From: Diplonema papillatum
Taxonomy: Eukaryota > Euglenozoa > Diplonemea > Diplonemida > Diplonemidae
Direction: 5' to 3'
DNA length: 64,000 nucleotides
NCBI GenBank assembly: GCA_030068145.1
Contig: JAPJBO010000077.1
Coordinates: 186,001-250,000, forward strand
Under the pieces are notes generated by a model, which made no database searches, was not told the origin of the DNA, and saw nothing but the letters and a program-made list of their open reading frames with translations. A program made the position numbers and the translations under genes. Positions 19,801-28,869 of the stretch are shown piece by piece (position 1 is the first letter of the stretch; each line of letters opens with the position of its first letter).

Positions 19801-22581
19801 CGAAGGAGGCTAGAGGGGGAGGAACAATACAACTACAAAGTGGGTAAACCTCTCTGGGGGGAAAATGTTTCATGGGTTTGAAGAGCGCGTGGTGCTTGCA
19901 CCACTGAGGCCAGGTTATTTAACCGCGGATTTAGTGAAGGATTGTTCAGGAAACGGTCGCGAGCGAAACCCGAAAAGGTAACGACCATTTCATTGTCTTC
20001 TTTGTTTTGTGATGCGAACATCACGAGGTGCTGTCCGAAGACGCCGCCCACGTGAGCACTGTTAAGCATTGAGTTCTTTTAAGTACATGAACCACATGGA
20101 TTAGCACGCACTGTGTCGCCGCTTAAGGTTACTTTATGACGTCGTCGCCTGTCATTGCGTCGTCAAGGTCGAGTACTTGTGGCGCCAGGGGCGCTGGGCT
20201 TTCTTGCGGTTCCGGGGATTGCGTGGGGGGGCACAGGTGCGCACAGGTGCGCACAGGCTTGCACGTTTTTCACTCTCGAGGGCACTGGAGTGCTTGGGGA
20301 CGTCGGACGTTTCTGGTAGCTGCTTGCTTTAAGGGCCTTCCTCTTTCTTCGTTGCACCCCTGACTCGGGTGTGGTCGCCTTCGCCTTCTTCCGCTTGCGG
20401 CCGGCGATCGGGCTCTCCTTCGGGGTGCCGAGCACCCTCTTTTTCACCGCTGGTCGTTCGCCGGTCCCTGGCGTTGGCGGCGGCCTCTTGGCTGCCCGTC
20501 CGGTCGTCGCCGTCTTCTGCTTCGCTACGGCGGGCGGCGCCTGCGCCGCGCGCTTTCCCGCCGGCGTTTCTCGTTGTACGCCCACCTGGGTGGGTGAGAG
20601 GGGTCTCTTCTTCTTTTTGCTGTGTCCGGGGGTTGCCGGGGCGTTCGGTTCGTTGGGTTGGTGGTGGCCGCGGCGGCAGCACGCTGCCGGTCTCCTCTGC
20701 GTCAACGTAGGGAGCCTCCTGCATTCTTGGCAGGTTCCTCTGCCATGCGTGCGGCAGGCATGATGCCCGCTGCGGCAGCACGCCGCCGCCGTCTGTTAAG
20801 CAGCGGTTGCCAGATACTCCCGTAGCGTGGGGGGGGGGGGTCGTTGTATAATGGTTTAGCTTGAAGGGAATTGGAAAGGTTGAAAAAGGTTTTGGGGGTC
20901 ACCGTCGGTTTGTGTTTTTATTTTTTTCTGTTTATATTTTTTTGGGGTAATTATCTGGGGGGGTCGTTGTATAATGGGTGGGGGGGTTTCCTGTATTAGC
21001 ACTTTTTCGTAGTACAGATGTATATACGTAAGATTGACAGGTCGCGCAGAGTACGTGCAGAGCCGTACCCTTACGAATCTGCGCGAAGTTCACACAGCTG
21101 GTGGGAGCGATCTTGACTGTGCCGATAGTCTGCGGATTTTCAACGGGATTGAGGGAGATGATGTCAAGCTGCTGGTAGTTAACGGCGAACAGAACGTCCG
21201 CATCATGTTGCGAAGGCTGTACAGCCCAGTAGTTAAGCGCACCCGTATCGACATGGGCTACAGTGGCGAAGCCTGTGGAATGCTTCGCTCGAAGGATCGC
21301 AAGCCCAACTGATGTGGCAACTACCACGTCGTTGCTATCCTTTCCGAGCACAGCCACGTTAGTAGCTCTAGCACTCCCCGGCATCACATCCCTCGCGTGA
21401 ACCTCCAAGTACGTCGTCAAAGGAGGTGGCGTGCCGCAAATGATGCCGTTAATATTGTTGGTGCCGGTATACGTCCTGAATGAGCACGAAGTCGATAACT
21501 TGTATAGCTGGGAGATAGCGGAACAGCGGAGAACGGAACCACAAGCGTGCTCCCGATTACTCAGGAATAGCGAAGAACCAGAAGGGATGCCAACACACAT
21601 ACATACACACACAAACACACATCGTGAAGGAGATGGCCTGAGGCCGCGGATGCAAATACTGCACAGCCCACAGATCAGAGCGCTGCGGCGATTGTGAAGC
21701 TGACAACGGAGGGATCCCGAAGTGCTGCACGGGCACCACTCCAGTTGAACACGGACCCCTACTCGCAACCCGCGGGAGCATCCGAAGTGGGAAGCGTGCG
21801 CCTCTCGCACAGGAAGGCACCACGCTGAGACGGGTCCACAACACACAAACAAACACGCCGAGAAGCTGGTCGGGGCGCACAGGGGTAGCAGTCGTCAGCA
21901 TTGCTGCGACAAGTGATTCGCGCCACTTCCCCGTGCGAGCGAGTGTCGGAACAGGACTCAAAACTGTGACCCAGGTGGCCGACCATGACGGGTGCTTGCA
22001 CCAGGAGCTTGGAACAGCTAGTCAGGCCAAAACTCATTGCACAGAGAGAGCTTGCCATATCCTCGGGTGAGATGTGCCGCCAGCGTAAATGACACTCAGC
22101 TGTTGCACGGGGCCGAAAACCCCGTGCAGCTAACACCGCAAGATGAAAACAAAAGTCTTGAGCCGAGTGCCGGATGGAGAAGCTGACAGCCCCCCGCGCT
22201 CTATCCGTTCCCCGAAGGATCCCACCCACCCACTTTTCGGAGAGGAGTCACAGGACCCAAAAACAGCGTGTCGGAAACTCAAAGCCGACTGGTGAAAGTG
22301 ACAAGTGGGCTATACTTCGATTCAGACGTTACCCACTCAAAGCCCTGAACCTAAACACAAACACACACACCGAGAAGCTGGTCGATGCCTTGGTACACGG
22401 TACCCGTGGCGCCTTCTCCAAGCTTTTTGCCGCGCCTGTACCGGCCGTGGGCCCGGCTCCTCTTTTTCCGCCTCTGCGTGTTGCGGCGGAAGTCGGTCGC
22501 GAAGGTGGGAGCCACGGTGGTCGTGTGCGGCTCCGACTCTTGAAACGCGGTGAAGTAGCTGCTTTTGGCGACAAGCAGGCT
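10826..22581 (-). CDS. STE/MAP3K-like protein kinase, eight exons (spliced gene model)
   Basis: Exons, in minus-strand order: 22581-22371, 19457-18984, 18615-17911, 17212-16625, 15180-14890, 14509-14196, 12017-11928 and 10882-10826. All inferred introns are GT-AG and all phases agree, giving 909 codons plus TAG. The kinase domain has every essential motif: glycine loop GEGATGTVYQG, VAIK lysine, HRDIKPANLL, TDFGTSHEL and GTPAYTSPE, then SDIWSMGITIAELATG across the exon 2/3 join. This fits a cytosolic serine/threonine kinase of the STE group. Exons 3-6 encode a long tail: an acidic Glu/Gln-rich stretch, a Ser/Thr/Pro-rich region, then a region of unknown fold. Exons 7-8 look coiled-coil-like. 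The N-terminus upstream of exon 1 is unresolved because a 186-bp repeat array lies there. Substrate and pathway cannot be told. Confidence 0.8.
10962..11110 (-). pseudogene. LSU rRNA fragment (domain II), reverse orientation
   Basis: Read on the minus strand it contains GGTGTTGACGTGCAAATCG, GGGTATAGGGGCGAAAGAC, AGTAGCTGGTTCACCCCCGA and GTTTCCCCCAGGATAGCTAG, the universally conserved LSU segment. Only about 150 bp match, so this is a displaced piece of rDNA. The same segment occurs on the plus strand at 40151-40320. Confidence 0.75.
11672..11898 (+). repeat. SINE-like repeat S1 beside an exon
   Basis: A full unit ends in oligo-A at 11889-11900. Its end lies about 30 bases from the 5' splice site of kinase exon 7 (donor at 11927), so on the gene strand the repeat sits almost at the start of that intron. 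Confidence 0.75.
11928..12017 (-). CDS. Kinase gene exon 7
   Basis: Ninety bases between acceptor CACCACACACAG and donor GTACGC, phase 0 at both ends. The translation starts LMTTLEEVYQDTDSLNYVLH and ends SFHTNVDSIQ, which looks helical. An alternative acceptor 21 bases upstream (AACTTAG) would add seven codons. Confidence 0.65.
13324..13412. repeat. Long inverted repeat (hairpin) in duplication unit 1
   Basis: Two arms of about 42 bases, one starting GTCGTTTTCTTGCACTCGG and the other ending CGTGCAAGAAAACGAC, flank a loop of about four bases. Mismatches are few. The arms contain the AGATTGCCACTCGAGCC module. Confidence 0.8.
14017..14107. repeat. Long inverted repeat (hairpin) in duplication unit 2
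   Basis: This is the homologous hairpin. The inner arms CCACTCGAGCC/GGCTCGAGTGG now pair without mismatch. Unit 1 and unit 2 thus carry different substitutions while the stem is kept. Confidence 0.8.
14196..14509 (-). CDS. Kinase gene exon 6
   Basis: Acceptor AAAATTTCAG, donor GTGTGTCTCT; phase 1 in, phase 0 out. The translation opens GPELRVKVDSAELAATLLDF, has a hydrophobic segment around FFINILYGLQWAFWVDGL, and ends SPRDSEKYYHP with acidic SDNDDESDFD before it. The fold is not recognised. Confidence 0.75.
14890..15180 (-). CDS. Kinase gene exon 5
   Basis: Acceptor AACCCCTCAG, donor GTATGGCACG; phase 1 in and out. The translation reads SSYMSKSSPTRGLPARLMSL at the start and LDDPTLLSSWQTL at the end. 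It is unlike any family I recognise. Sequence like repeat S1 lies 50-100 bases inside the following intron. Confidence 0.75.
15190..16390. other. Intron sequence with repeat remnants
   Basis: This part of the intron between kinase exons 4 and 5 has a diverged copy of the 47.6-kb tandem unit near 15795-15905 (ATGTCGAAAAA, CCTTTCCAGGGAGCCCCAGG). No further exon is apparent. Confidence 0.5.
16393..16607 (+). repeat. SINE-like repeat S1 beside an exon
   Basis: The copy ends 17 bases from the donor of kinase exon 4 (16624). As at 11672-11898, on the gene strand it occupies the start of the intron. Confidence 0.75.
16625..17212 (-). CDS. Kinase gene exon 4
   Basis: Acceptor CGCTCACACAG, donor GTGTGCGTCC; phase 1 in and out. 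The translation begins GVFIAVRLTNWQISNTVVEE after joining exon 3, continues Ser/Thr/Pro-rich with many SP and TP sites, and ends with an acidic run (SDDDDDSDSALQFKFDMFF). It probably includes a disordered, phosphorylatable region. Confidence 0.75.
17240..17500. repeat. Minisatellite, unit about 42 bp
   Basis: CCTGAGACTAGTAGGACCTA followed by CATAGCTCTTCTACTGAA is repeated about six times with small changes. It lies at the 3' end of the intron before kinase exon 4. Confidence 0.8.
17911..18615 (-). CDS. Kinase gene exon 3 (C-lobe end and acidic tail)
   Basis: Acceptor ACTCACACAG, donor GTGTGTGCTT; phase 1 in and out. It starts GITIAELATGVSPWKGVIEY, completing the kinase C-lobe, with LRDPGDRSTLRALREHPFLT as the terminal subdomain XI arginine segment. 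It then runs into a Glu/Gln-rich stretch (EQEEEQGEEQGQGDAEEGAE) and Ser-rich sequence. Strong third-position GC supports coding. Confidence 0.85.
18984..19457 (-). CDS. Kinase gene exon 2 (catalytic core)
   Basis: Acceptor CCCCAAACAG, donor GTATGCCGCT; phase 1 in and out. It contains FVAIKHVKASYYKQ, HPNIVRYYDF, LELVDGGSL, HRDIKPANLLVS, LTDFGTSHEL and GTPAYTSPEAIRG. The exon breaks inside SDIWSMG, exactly where exon 3 resumes with ITIAELATG. Confidence 0.9.
19770..19845 (+). repeat. Partial SINE-like repeat S1
   Basis: Only the 5' part is present (AATACTCGAGGGGCTGCC to CAACTACAAAGTGGGT). It lies in the intron between kinase exons 1 and 2. Confidence 0.7.
20059..20802 (-). mobile_element. 5'-truncated LINE, family 2, copy 1
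   Basis: A direct repeat TGCTTAACAG (minus strand) at 20793-20802 and 20059-20068 flanks 724 bp of element. The element encodes the end of the family-2 protein: the basic Lys/Arg/Pro-rich tail (about 20710-20160) after a CCRRGHH motif. It then has an untranslated 3' end finishing ATGTACTTAAAAGAACTCA without poly(A). It is 5'-truncated and inactive. It sits in the intron between kinase exons 1 and 2. Confidence 0.85.
21028..21475 (-). CDS. Candidate exon: beta-propeller-like blades, nested in kinase intron
   Basis: After an acceptor CTCATTCAG the frame stays open for about 148 codons. Three blocks of 40-45 residues end in alternating hydrophobic strands: NVAVLGKDSNDVVVATSVGL, VQPSQHDADVLFAVNYQQLD and FAQIRKGTALHVLCATCQSY. 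This resembles blades of a YVTN/WD-type propeller. A donor GTATAT follows at 21027. Phases do not fit between kinase exons 1 and 2. It is therefore either an exon of another gene interleaved here, a relic, or an alternative exon. A possible continuation lies near 20034-19940. Confidence 0.4.
22371..22581 (-). CDS. Kinase gene exon 1 as resolved (glycine loop)
   Basis: Acceptor CTCCGACCAACCTGCAG (pyrimidine-rich upstream) precedes AGCCTGCTTGTC. The donor is GTGTGTGTGT. The exon encodes SLLVAKSSYF, an Arg/Lys-rich linker (RRNTQRRKKRSRAHGRYRR) and GKKLGEGATGTVYQGIDQLL, the nucleotide-binding loop. Without splicing at this acceptor the frame runs on upstream through the 186-bp repeats, so the true 5' boundary is uncertain. 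Confidence 0.7.
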
Positions 22582-22679
22582 CTGCAGGTTGGTCGGAGTT
22601 GGACAGGAAGAGATGTCCCACGTGCTCGAGGGGTACGAAGGGGGGCAAACAAGGCCCGCGATGGACATGTACTCTAACA

Positions 22680-24380
22680 CGCCGCTATTATTCCTCGGGG
22701 GTGCCGCGCAACCCGGCAAGACGAGATGCGCGTCATGACGCTTCATGTACGCTTGCGCGCTGACACCACCCGCGGTGCGGTTCTCCTTTTCTTGTGCTTC
22801 CGACGATCCCGGGCTGGCGTACGGATCGGCTTTATGTTGCCCCGTGTTCGCTGTGTATTCGACGGCCGCGGCGCCGGGCTGCGGCAGGTTCAGGTGTCTT
22901 TCCACTCTCCCCGTTTTGCTTCCGTATTCCTTTTTTTCTTCCGAGTCGGAAGAGGGCCCGTTTGCACGCGTCCGTTGTTTCCCCCCTTTTTTTGTGGCGG
23001 TTATTTTGGTTTCTGGGTGTGTTGAAGGTTGTGAATTAAGGCCCGCGATGGACATGTATTCTAACACGGGCTGCGGCAGGTTCAGGTGTCTTTCGACTCT
23101 CCCCGTTTTGCTTCCGTATTCCTTTTTTTCTTCCGAGTCGGAAGAGGGCCCGTTTGCACGCGTCCGTTGTTTCCCCCCTTTTTTTGTGGCGGTTATTTTG
23201 GTTTCTGGGTGTGTTGAAGGTTGTGAATTAAGGCCCGCGATGGACATGTATTCTAACACGGGCTGCGGCAGGTTCAGGTGTCTTTCGACTCTCCCCGTTT
23301 TGCTTCCGTATTCCTTTTTTTCTTCCGAGTCGGAAGAGGGCCCGTTTGCACGCGTCCGTTGTTTCCCCCCTTTTTTTGTGGCGGTTATTTTGGTTTCTGG
23401 GTGTGTTGAAGGTTGTGAATTAAGGCCCGCGATGGACATGTATTCTAACACGGGCTGCGGCAGGTTCAGGTGTCTTTCGACTCTCCCCGTTTTGCTTCCG
23501 TATTCCTTTTTTTCTTCCGAGTCGGAAGAGGGCCCGTTTGCACGCGTCCGTTGTTTCCCCCCTTTTTTTGTGGCGGTTATTTTGGTTTCTGGGTGTGTTG
23601 AAGGTTGTGAATTAAGGCCCGCGATGGACATGTATTCTAACACGCCGCTATTCTTCCTCGGGGGTGCCGCACAACCCGGCAAGACGAGATGCGCATCATG
23701 ACGCTTCAGTACGCTTGCGCGTCGACACCACCCGCGGTGCGGTTCTCCTTTTCTTGTACTTCCGATGATCCCGGGCGGGCGTACGGATCGGCCTGAAGTT
23801 GCCCCGTGTTCGCTGTGTATTCGACGGCCGCGGCGCCGGGCTGCGGCAGGTTCAGGTGTCTTTCCACTCTCCCCGTTTTGCTTCCGTATTCCTTTTTTTC
23901 TTCCGAGTCGGAAGAGGGCTCGTTTGCACGCGTCCGTTGTTTCCCCCCCTTTTTTTTGTGGCGTTTATTTTGGGTTTCTGGGTGTGTTGAAGGTTGTGAA
24001 TTAAGGCCCGCGATGGACATGTATTCTAACGCGCCGCCGATATTCTTCCTCGGGGGTGCCGCGCAACCCGGCAAGACGAGATGCGCGTCATGACGCTTCA
24101 TGTACGCTTGCGCGTCGACACCACCTGCGACGCGGTTCTCCTTTTCTAGTACTTCCGATGATCCCGGGCGGGTGTACGGATCGGCCTGAAGTTGCCCCGT
24201 TCGCTGTGTATTCGACGGCCGCGGCGCCGGGCTGCGGCAGATTCAGGTGTCTTTCGACTCTCCCCGTTTTGCTTCCGTATTTTCCTTTTTTTCTTCCGAG
24301 TCGGAAGAGGGCCCGTTTGCACGCGTCCGTTGTTTCCCCCCTTTTTTTGTGGCGTTCGGTTTGGGTGTGTTGAAGGTTGT
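22680..24380 (-). repeat. Nested tandem repeats, 186-bp and about 390-bp units
   Basis: A 186-bp (62-codon) unit starting CGGGCTGCGGCAGGTTCAGG on the plus strand is repeated four times between about 22880 and 23640. A larger unit of about 390 bp, containing one 186-bp unit plus GTACGCTTGCGCG...GGTGCCGCGCAACCCGG, is repeated three times over 22680-24380. On the minus strand the 186-bp array is open and reads EYMSIAGLNSQPSTHPETK then KKGGKQRTRANGPSSDSEEK. A one-base deletion near 23710 breaks the frame between large units. It may be an N-terminal extension of the kinase or an intron satellite. Confidence 0.8.
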
Positions 24381-24449
24381 AAATTACGGGTTTACGGAGC
24401 TGGGTGTGAGCGGCAACGGTGTGGCAGTCGCTCGAGTCTAACTCGCAAC

Positions 24450-25110
24450 GGCGTATCCGAGTTCGATCCGGTTGATCGTCCCACTTGTATTTACCCTGTG
24501 TGGTGTTGGAGCACGGGCAGTCGAATTGCACGATGCACTCCTCGAGTCAGATGGGAACCGATCGGGTCGTGCTTTGAGTCTTGTATGAGCATTCACATAT
24601 GCAAGCCGGGGTGAAAATCTTAGTTTAGCGGGGTGGGGAAAATCTGCGCGAAGAGAGCTCACCCACACCGACTGGGCTTTACTCCGCGTCAGGTGTTACC
24701 CGTCATTGAATTCCACTCCGTTGGACGTTATCCACTTGAAGCCTTGCACTTTAGCACACATCGGGAATCAGTATCGGCCATCCTCGTTTGGGCGTCTCTG
24801 CAGCTCTGCGGTACTCGTTCGTGATTTGGTGCAACATTGAAAGGAGGGGAAGGAAGAACTCCGAACGAGCGGGGTGCTAGGACCCACCCCTTGCGAGCCT
24901 AGAGGAAACTCGTTGCTCAGGGCCGGGTTTTTAGCACCAACAATCTCTTGCGGGCTGCCCTTCAATGTTGTCGTGCAGGCTAAAAAGACGTAGGCAGCGT
25001 GTGTTGGTGGTTGATCCGCATTTCTAGCCTGAAAATGACCCAGGTTTGCCCAGCGCACCCGGAGACTTCGCAGAAAGTCGCCGTTGTACAACGTTCGCAG
25101 GGTTGCCGTG
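24450..25110. other. No gene recognised
   Basis: This stretch contains a reversed partial S3 repeat near 24895-25040 and no supported ORF. Confidence 0.4.
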
Positions 25111-25120
25111 ATGTCGAGCG

Positions 25121-25304
25121 AGCTGGCGCAGCCACCCACCGTATAACGCAGTTACAGCACTAGGGATCCCTTCGGTTCTTTGTCTGGCAGCATCGTCGAG
25201 CATTTCCTTCCAAGCTGGCGCAGCCACCCACCGTATAACGCAGTTATAGCACTAGGGATCCCTTCGGTTCTTTGTCTGGCAGCATCGTCGAGCATTTCCT
25301 TCCA
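25121..25304 (+). repeat. 92-bp direct duplication of part of S2
   Basis: AGCTGGCGCAGCCACCCACC through GGGATCCCTTCGGTTC to TTCCTTCCA occurs twice in tandem (starts 25121 and 25213) with one visible substitution. The unit carries the 3' end of repeat S2. Confidence 0.85.
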
Positions 25305-25682
25305 AGCTGGCGCTTATGTAAAACTAGAGGAAACGAGGAAGGTAGAAACATGGCGAGTCGCACTGCCACCGGAGCACGTTGACCTGGTGAAGGGTGTCAA
25401 TCACAGGCAAGGAAGACACAGTAAGAAAGGTAGCGTTCCTTGTCCTTGGCGGACCTGGAAACTTCTGACTTCTGGAAGCTTTCGGCCCAGCGAACGGAGA
25501 CGCCGTCGAAGCAGAGTTCTTTTAGAGCGAGAAGAAGGGGAGACCGAGTGCGTGAAGAGTCTATCTTCGCGACTCGACCACCGGCGCGCTTGCTTTCAGC
25601 CACGGATCCCTGGGGTAAAAGATCGGTGAGCAAACGCGAAAGGAGGAATAGCTGAGTCGCAGCTCTTGACGAAACAGACAGA

Positions 25683-25795
25683 AAGAAAAAGACTGGCGCT
25701 TCGTTTTGTTTGTGCTGCCGGTTGATCGTTTTCCCACATGTATTTAGCCTGCACGACACATTGAAGGGCAACCCGCAAGATTGTTGGTACAAGAG
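25683..25795 (+). repeat. Dispersed repeat S3 copy
   Basis: Contains GACTGGCGCTTCGTTTTG, GCCGGTTGATCG and TAGCCTGCACGACACATTGA, matching the copy at 5065. Confidence 0.6.
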
Positions 25796-26347
25796 GCGGT
25801 GGCTCTTTAGTGCGCACAGCCGTGCGCCCTTGTGTAGTCTGTCAACCGTCTCCTTTATACATCGACAAAACGCGTTTGTCAACCCAAACGCGTTTGTGGA
25901 AGCGCTTTTACACTTCGTAATTTCTCGCGAAAGCAGGGGCCCGGTCCTGTTATAGGTTACGTTGAAGCTTCCGACTTGTGCAATAGTAAGCAGCACAAAC
26001 TCAAGAGGTCTTGTCAACTATTCCCGCAGGATTCGCATACTTTCAAGAAAAGAACAGGATTCGAAAAGAAGAGGAAAGTAGAAAGAAAAAACACAAAGAG
26101 GCTATGCGGAAGTCAGAGAAGAGAGAGGAAAAAGACGCAGCGAGGAGAGGACCCCAGCTCCCTGGTGAGGCCGTGAGAAGGCCCCGCGCACGGGCCATGA
26201 AACAACCAGCGTTTTCAAACTGCCTCGGGTAACGATGATACGCCATCGGCTAGCTTTATAGCGCTATTTGCGGAGAAGTTGTTGATGTTGGATTCAAGGT
26301 TGCGGCCCGCAGGGACAAACTGCCGGATAATGAGGAAGACTTCTCAA

Positions 26348-26500
26348 CTGTCTGGCCAAAAACACCGACGGACATACAGGAAGTTTGAAGGTCCGGTGCT
26401 TTAGAGTTTCCGGTGTACCGTTGCTGTCTGGCCAAAAACACCGACGGACATACAGGAAGTTTGAAGGTCCGGTGCTTTAGAGTTTCCGGTGTACCGTTGA
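26348..26500 (+). repeat. 76-bp tandem direct repeat
   Basis: TGTCTGGCCAAAAACACCGA...GGTGTACCGTTG is present twice back to back. Copies look identical, suggesting a recent duplication. Confidence 0.85.
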
Positions 26501-26682
26501 GTAGTGGAAGGGATGTAGACATATTTGCAGACTTTTCTTTTAAAATTGTGTGCGGGGGTTTGCTTTCAACACCGACGGATCCATTGTCCATCATTTCGCG
26601 CGACTCTTCAAAAACTGTGGGGTACACCGTCTCCTGTAGCAATTTGGCAGTCATGAGGCGGCGGCATCTCCTCGAACAAAGA

Positions 26683-26825
26683 CAGGCGCTCCATTTTGTT
26701 TGTGCGTGCCGGTTGATCGGTTTCCTACTTGTATTTACCCTGCGTCATTTCCGGGTAAGGAATTCTGATCAACCACCAAAACATGCTGCCTACGTCGTTT
26801 TAGCCTGCACAATACCTTGAACGCT
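26683..26825 (+). repeat. Dispersed repeat S3 copy
   Basis: Contains GACAGGCGCTCCATTTTGTT, GCCGGTTGATCGG, CAACCACCAAAACATGCTGC and TAGCCTGCACAATACCTTGA in the S3 order. Confidence 0.6.
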
Positions 26826-27136
26826 GGGAGGCGACCGAGTAGCCGCATTGGGCTCAAGGCTAGATTTAGAATGGCTCCCTCGAATGGCCCGCTGCACAGG
26901 CGCGATAGAGTAAGCCTTATCAGTGGGCCGGGATCCGGGAGTCCGGGTGACTTCTAGTCCGACTGAGTTGGTACCGAGCTTGTACCAAGATTCCTCGCCA
27001 ATCATCCGCCACAGCTTAGCTCTTCGTTGAACGCTTTGCGCTGGACGTTTGTTTCTTAGTACGGGGCGCAAGGAAACGCCGTGGATGGCCTGTGACGCGT
27101 TCTTGTTTCCTCCGACATTGCATGTTTGGTAAAAAC

Positions 27137-27310
27137 CGTACACGGCGAGAGTAGGAGAAAGTAGAAAGGGAAACTAGAGTTTTCGTTGACCGCACTACCC
27201 TGAGCCCAAATCCTGGACGTGGTTTCAGGTGGCAAATTTGGCGAATGATCAAGATCAGAAGGTCCTACTTGGGCTGTTCAGTTTCCTCACACATTGCATG
27301 TGGCTAAAAA
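27137..27310 (+). repeat. Dispersed repeat family S4
   Basis: From ACCGTACACGGCGAGAGTAG through CCCAAATCCTGGACGTGG to ACATTGCATGTGGCTAAAAA, this is almost identical to 38590-38765. A more diverged piece is at 57930-58000. Confidence 0.8.
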
Positions 27311-27370
27311 GATTTTATTTCCCTTCACTGGGATGGCTGCCGTGACGAACCTAGCTTCTTCGTATCACAT

Positions 27371-27413
27371 GCGGAGAGAGAGAGAGAGAGAGAGAGAGTG
27401 GAGAGAAGCGACA

Positions 27414-27461
<48 letters not shown>
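27371..27461. repeat. (GA)n then (TC)n microsatellite pair
   Basis: A GA run of about 25 bases and a CT run of about 45 bases are separated by a short non-repeat spacer, so the two can pair as a hairpin. Confidence 0.9.
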
Positions 27462-27465
<4 letters not shown>

Positions 27466-27785
27466 TTGGAGGAGGACGCGGCGTGCGTCGGGGCCCGTGA
27501 GGAAGCACCGGCCACCTGGCTAGATAAAACCTGCCTTGGAAGAGGCACCTATTACTCGCGGGGGTAGGCACCCCTGCGGAGGCCCTCTTCCGTGTGCCTC
27601 CACGCGGAAGGAACACTAGACTTTTCAAAGGCCGCGGAGGTCAGCGGACCGGAGCTACCGGAGAGGGTGTATGTGCGTTGTGTGGTAACCTGATACGTGT
27701 GTGTGCGATGATGTGGGTTTGTGTGGCAGCCTGATAGCCTGATACGTGTGCGCTGGCTGTTACACGAGCTTGATGCTCCGCATGG

Positions 27786-27860
27786 ATGCTTGGTGCCCTC
27801 AAGGCAGTGCATGCTAATCCATGTGGTTCATGTACTTAAAAGAACTCAATGCTTGGTGCC
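27786..27860 (+). mobile_element. 51-bp LINE family-2 tail with target duplication
   Basis: ATGCTTGGTGCC is repeated at 27786-27797 and 27849-27860. The 51 bp between end with GTACTTAAAAGAACTCA and from CAGTGCATGCTAATCC onward match the last 44 or so bases of the LINE copies at 20069 and 60672. This is an extreme 5' truncation of the same family. Confidence 0.8.
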
Positions 27861-28299
27861 GTGTGCCGTGGGCACCGCCCGCTGCACACGGGGATTCGTT
27901 TGCGACAATAAAACCTCGGAGGGAAAAAGACTGCGTGTTTATCCCACTCAAGAAAAAAAAAGGATGAATCAATTTCGTGAAACCGCAGCACGTTTTACCG
28001 TTTTTGAACTTCTTCTCGCTTGCGTGCACCTGGTTGTCTTTCCAAACGGGTTGGAGAGGGATGATGAGAAAGAGGGGAGATGGTCGGTTGCTGGGTTTGC
28101 GGAACAATTGCCTTTTGTTGAGCTGAGCAGGGCTTACTCCGTTTTCGGTTCCAGAGAAAATACGTGTGGTCCGTGGTGGGCGCTTAAAGTTCGAGGGGGA
28201 AAAAAACCTTTCCCCTCATGTGCGACGGCAAAAGAAATAGCGTCGCTACTGGACTTGGCGACACCTGGCTGTGCGGCCTTGACCGCTAGTGGGCCTAGA

Positions 28300-28430
28300 C
28301 TCCCCTGCATGTGGACCAATAAATCAAAATCCACATGTGGTACCTGTGGATCCACACGTGGGGGAACAAAATTCAAAAAGAATTAACGTGTGGAAATCCA
28401 CACGTTCCACACGTGGAGCGTAAGCCCCGG
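28300..28430. repeat. Palindrome-rich CCACACGTGG tract
   Basis: CCACATGTGG, CCACACGTGG, ACGTGTGG and CCACACGT modules occur in both orientations over about 100 bases. It may be a small MITE remnant. Confidence 0.4.
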
Positions 28431-28624
28431 CTGAGTGCAGCGGGTTCGAGAGACGCAAAAAAAAGCGGAGGAAATGAACCGGCGCGGTTTTCTTACTTCC
28501 GCGTCCTCCTGTAAGACCAAGCACGCGACGGCGGAACCTCTCGACCAGCCGGCCTGTAGCCCACTTAGAGATGTCCACGAGGGTTTCACTGCACGGAGTG
28601 CTTTTTGGGATGGGACTTTCTTTT

Positions 28625-28860
28625 TCAGAGAGATGCAGAAGTTTTGTAGGAAATACTTGAGGAGGCTGCCAGTGAAATCTCGAACGAGGTATGGTGTGGT
28701 GATCGCAAGAGACTCAAAGGAGGTAAATGTGCTGTAGCCCACATAGAACACGGCTAAATCTGGGTGTAGTGGCGGGTGCATGCGTCAGCAAAAAGGACCC
28801 ATGTTGCGTTTGGATCGTGTTTTCTCCTCCAGCCTCCGTCGAAATAAGCACAAGGCAGTC
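28625..28860 (-). repeat. SINE-like repeat S1, reverse copy
   Basis: Read on the minus strand this gives the S1 order, ending in GTAGGAAATACTTGAGGAGG on the plus strand. It is the only S1 copy in this orientation in the window. Confidence 0.7.
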
Positions 28861-28869
28861 CCACGAGTT

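Noticed and set aside
22745..23701. 318-codon plus-strand frame over the 186-bp repeats
   Set aside because: It is the mirror of the minus-strand repeat frame, with a hydrophobic Phe/Ser-rich translation and no relation to the kinase.
24400..24480. tRNA-like stretch with GAGTTCGATCCGG
   Set aside because: A B-box-like motif is present but no acceptor stem or proper D and anticodon arms can be paired.
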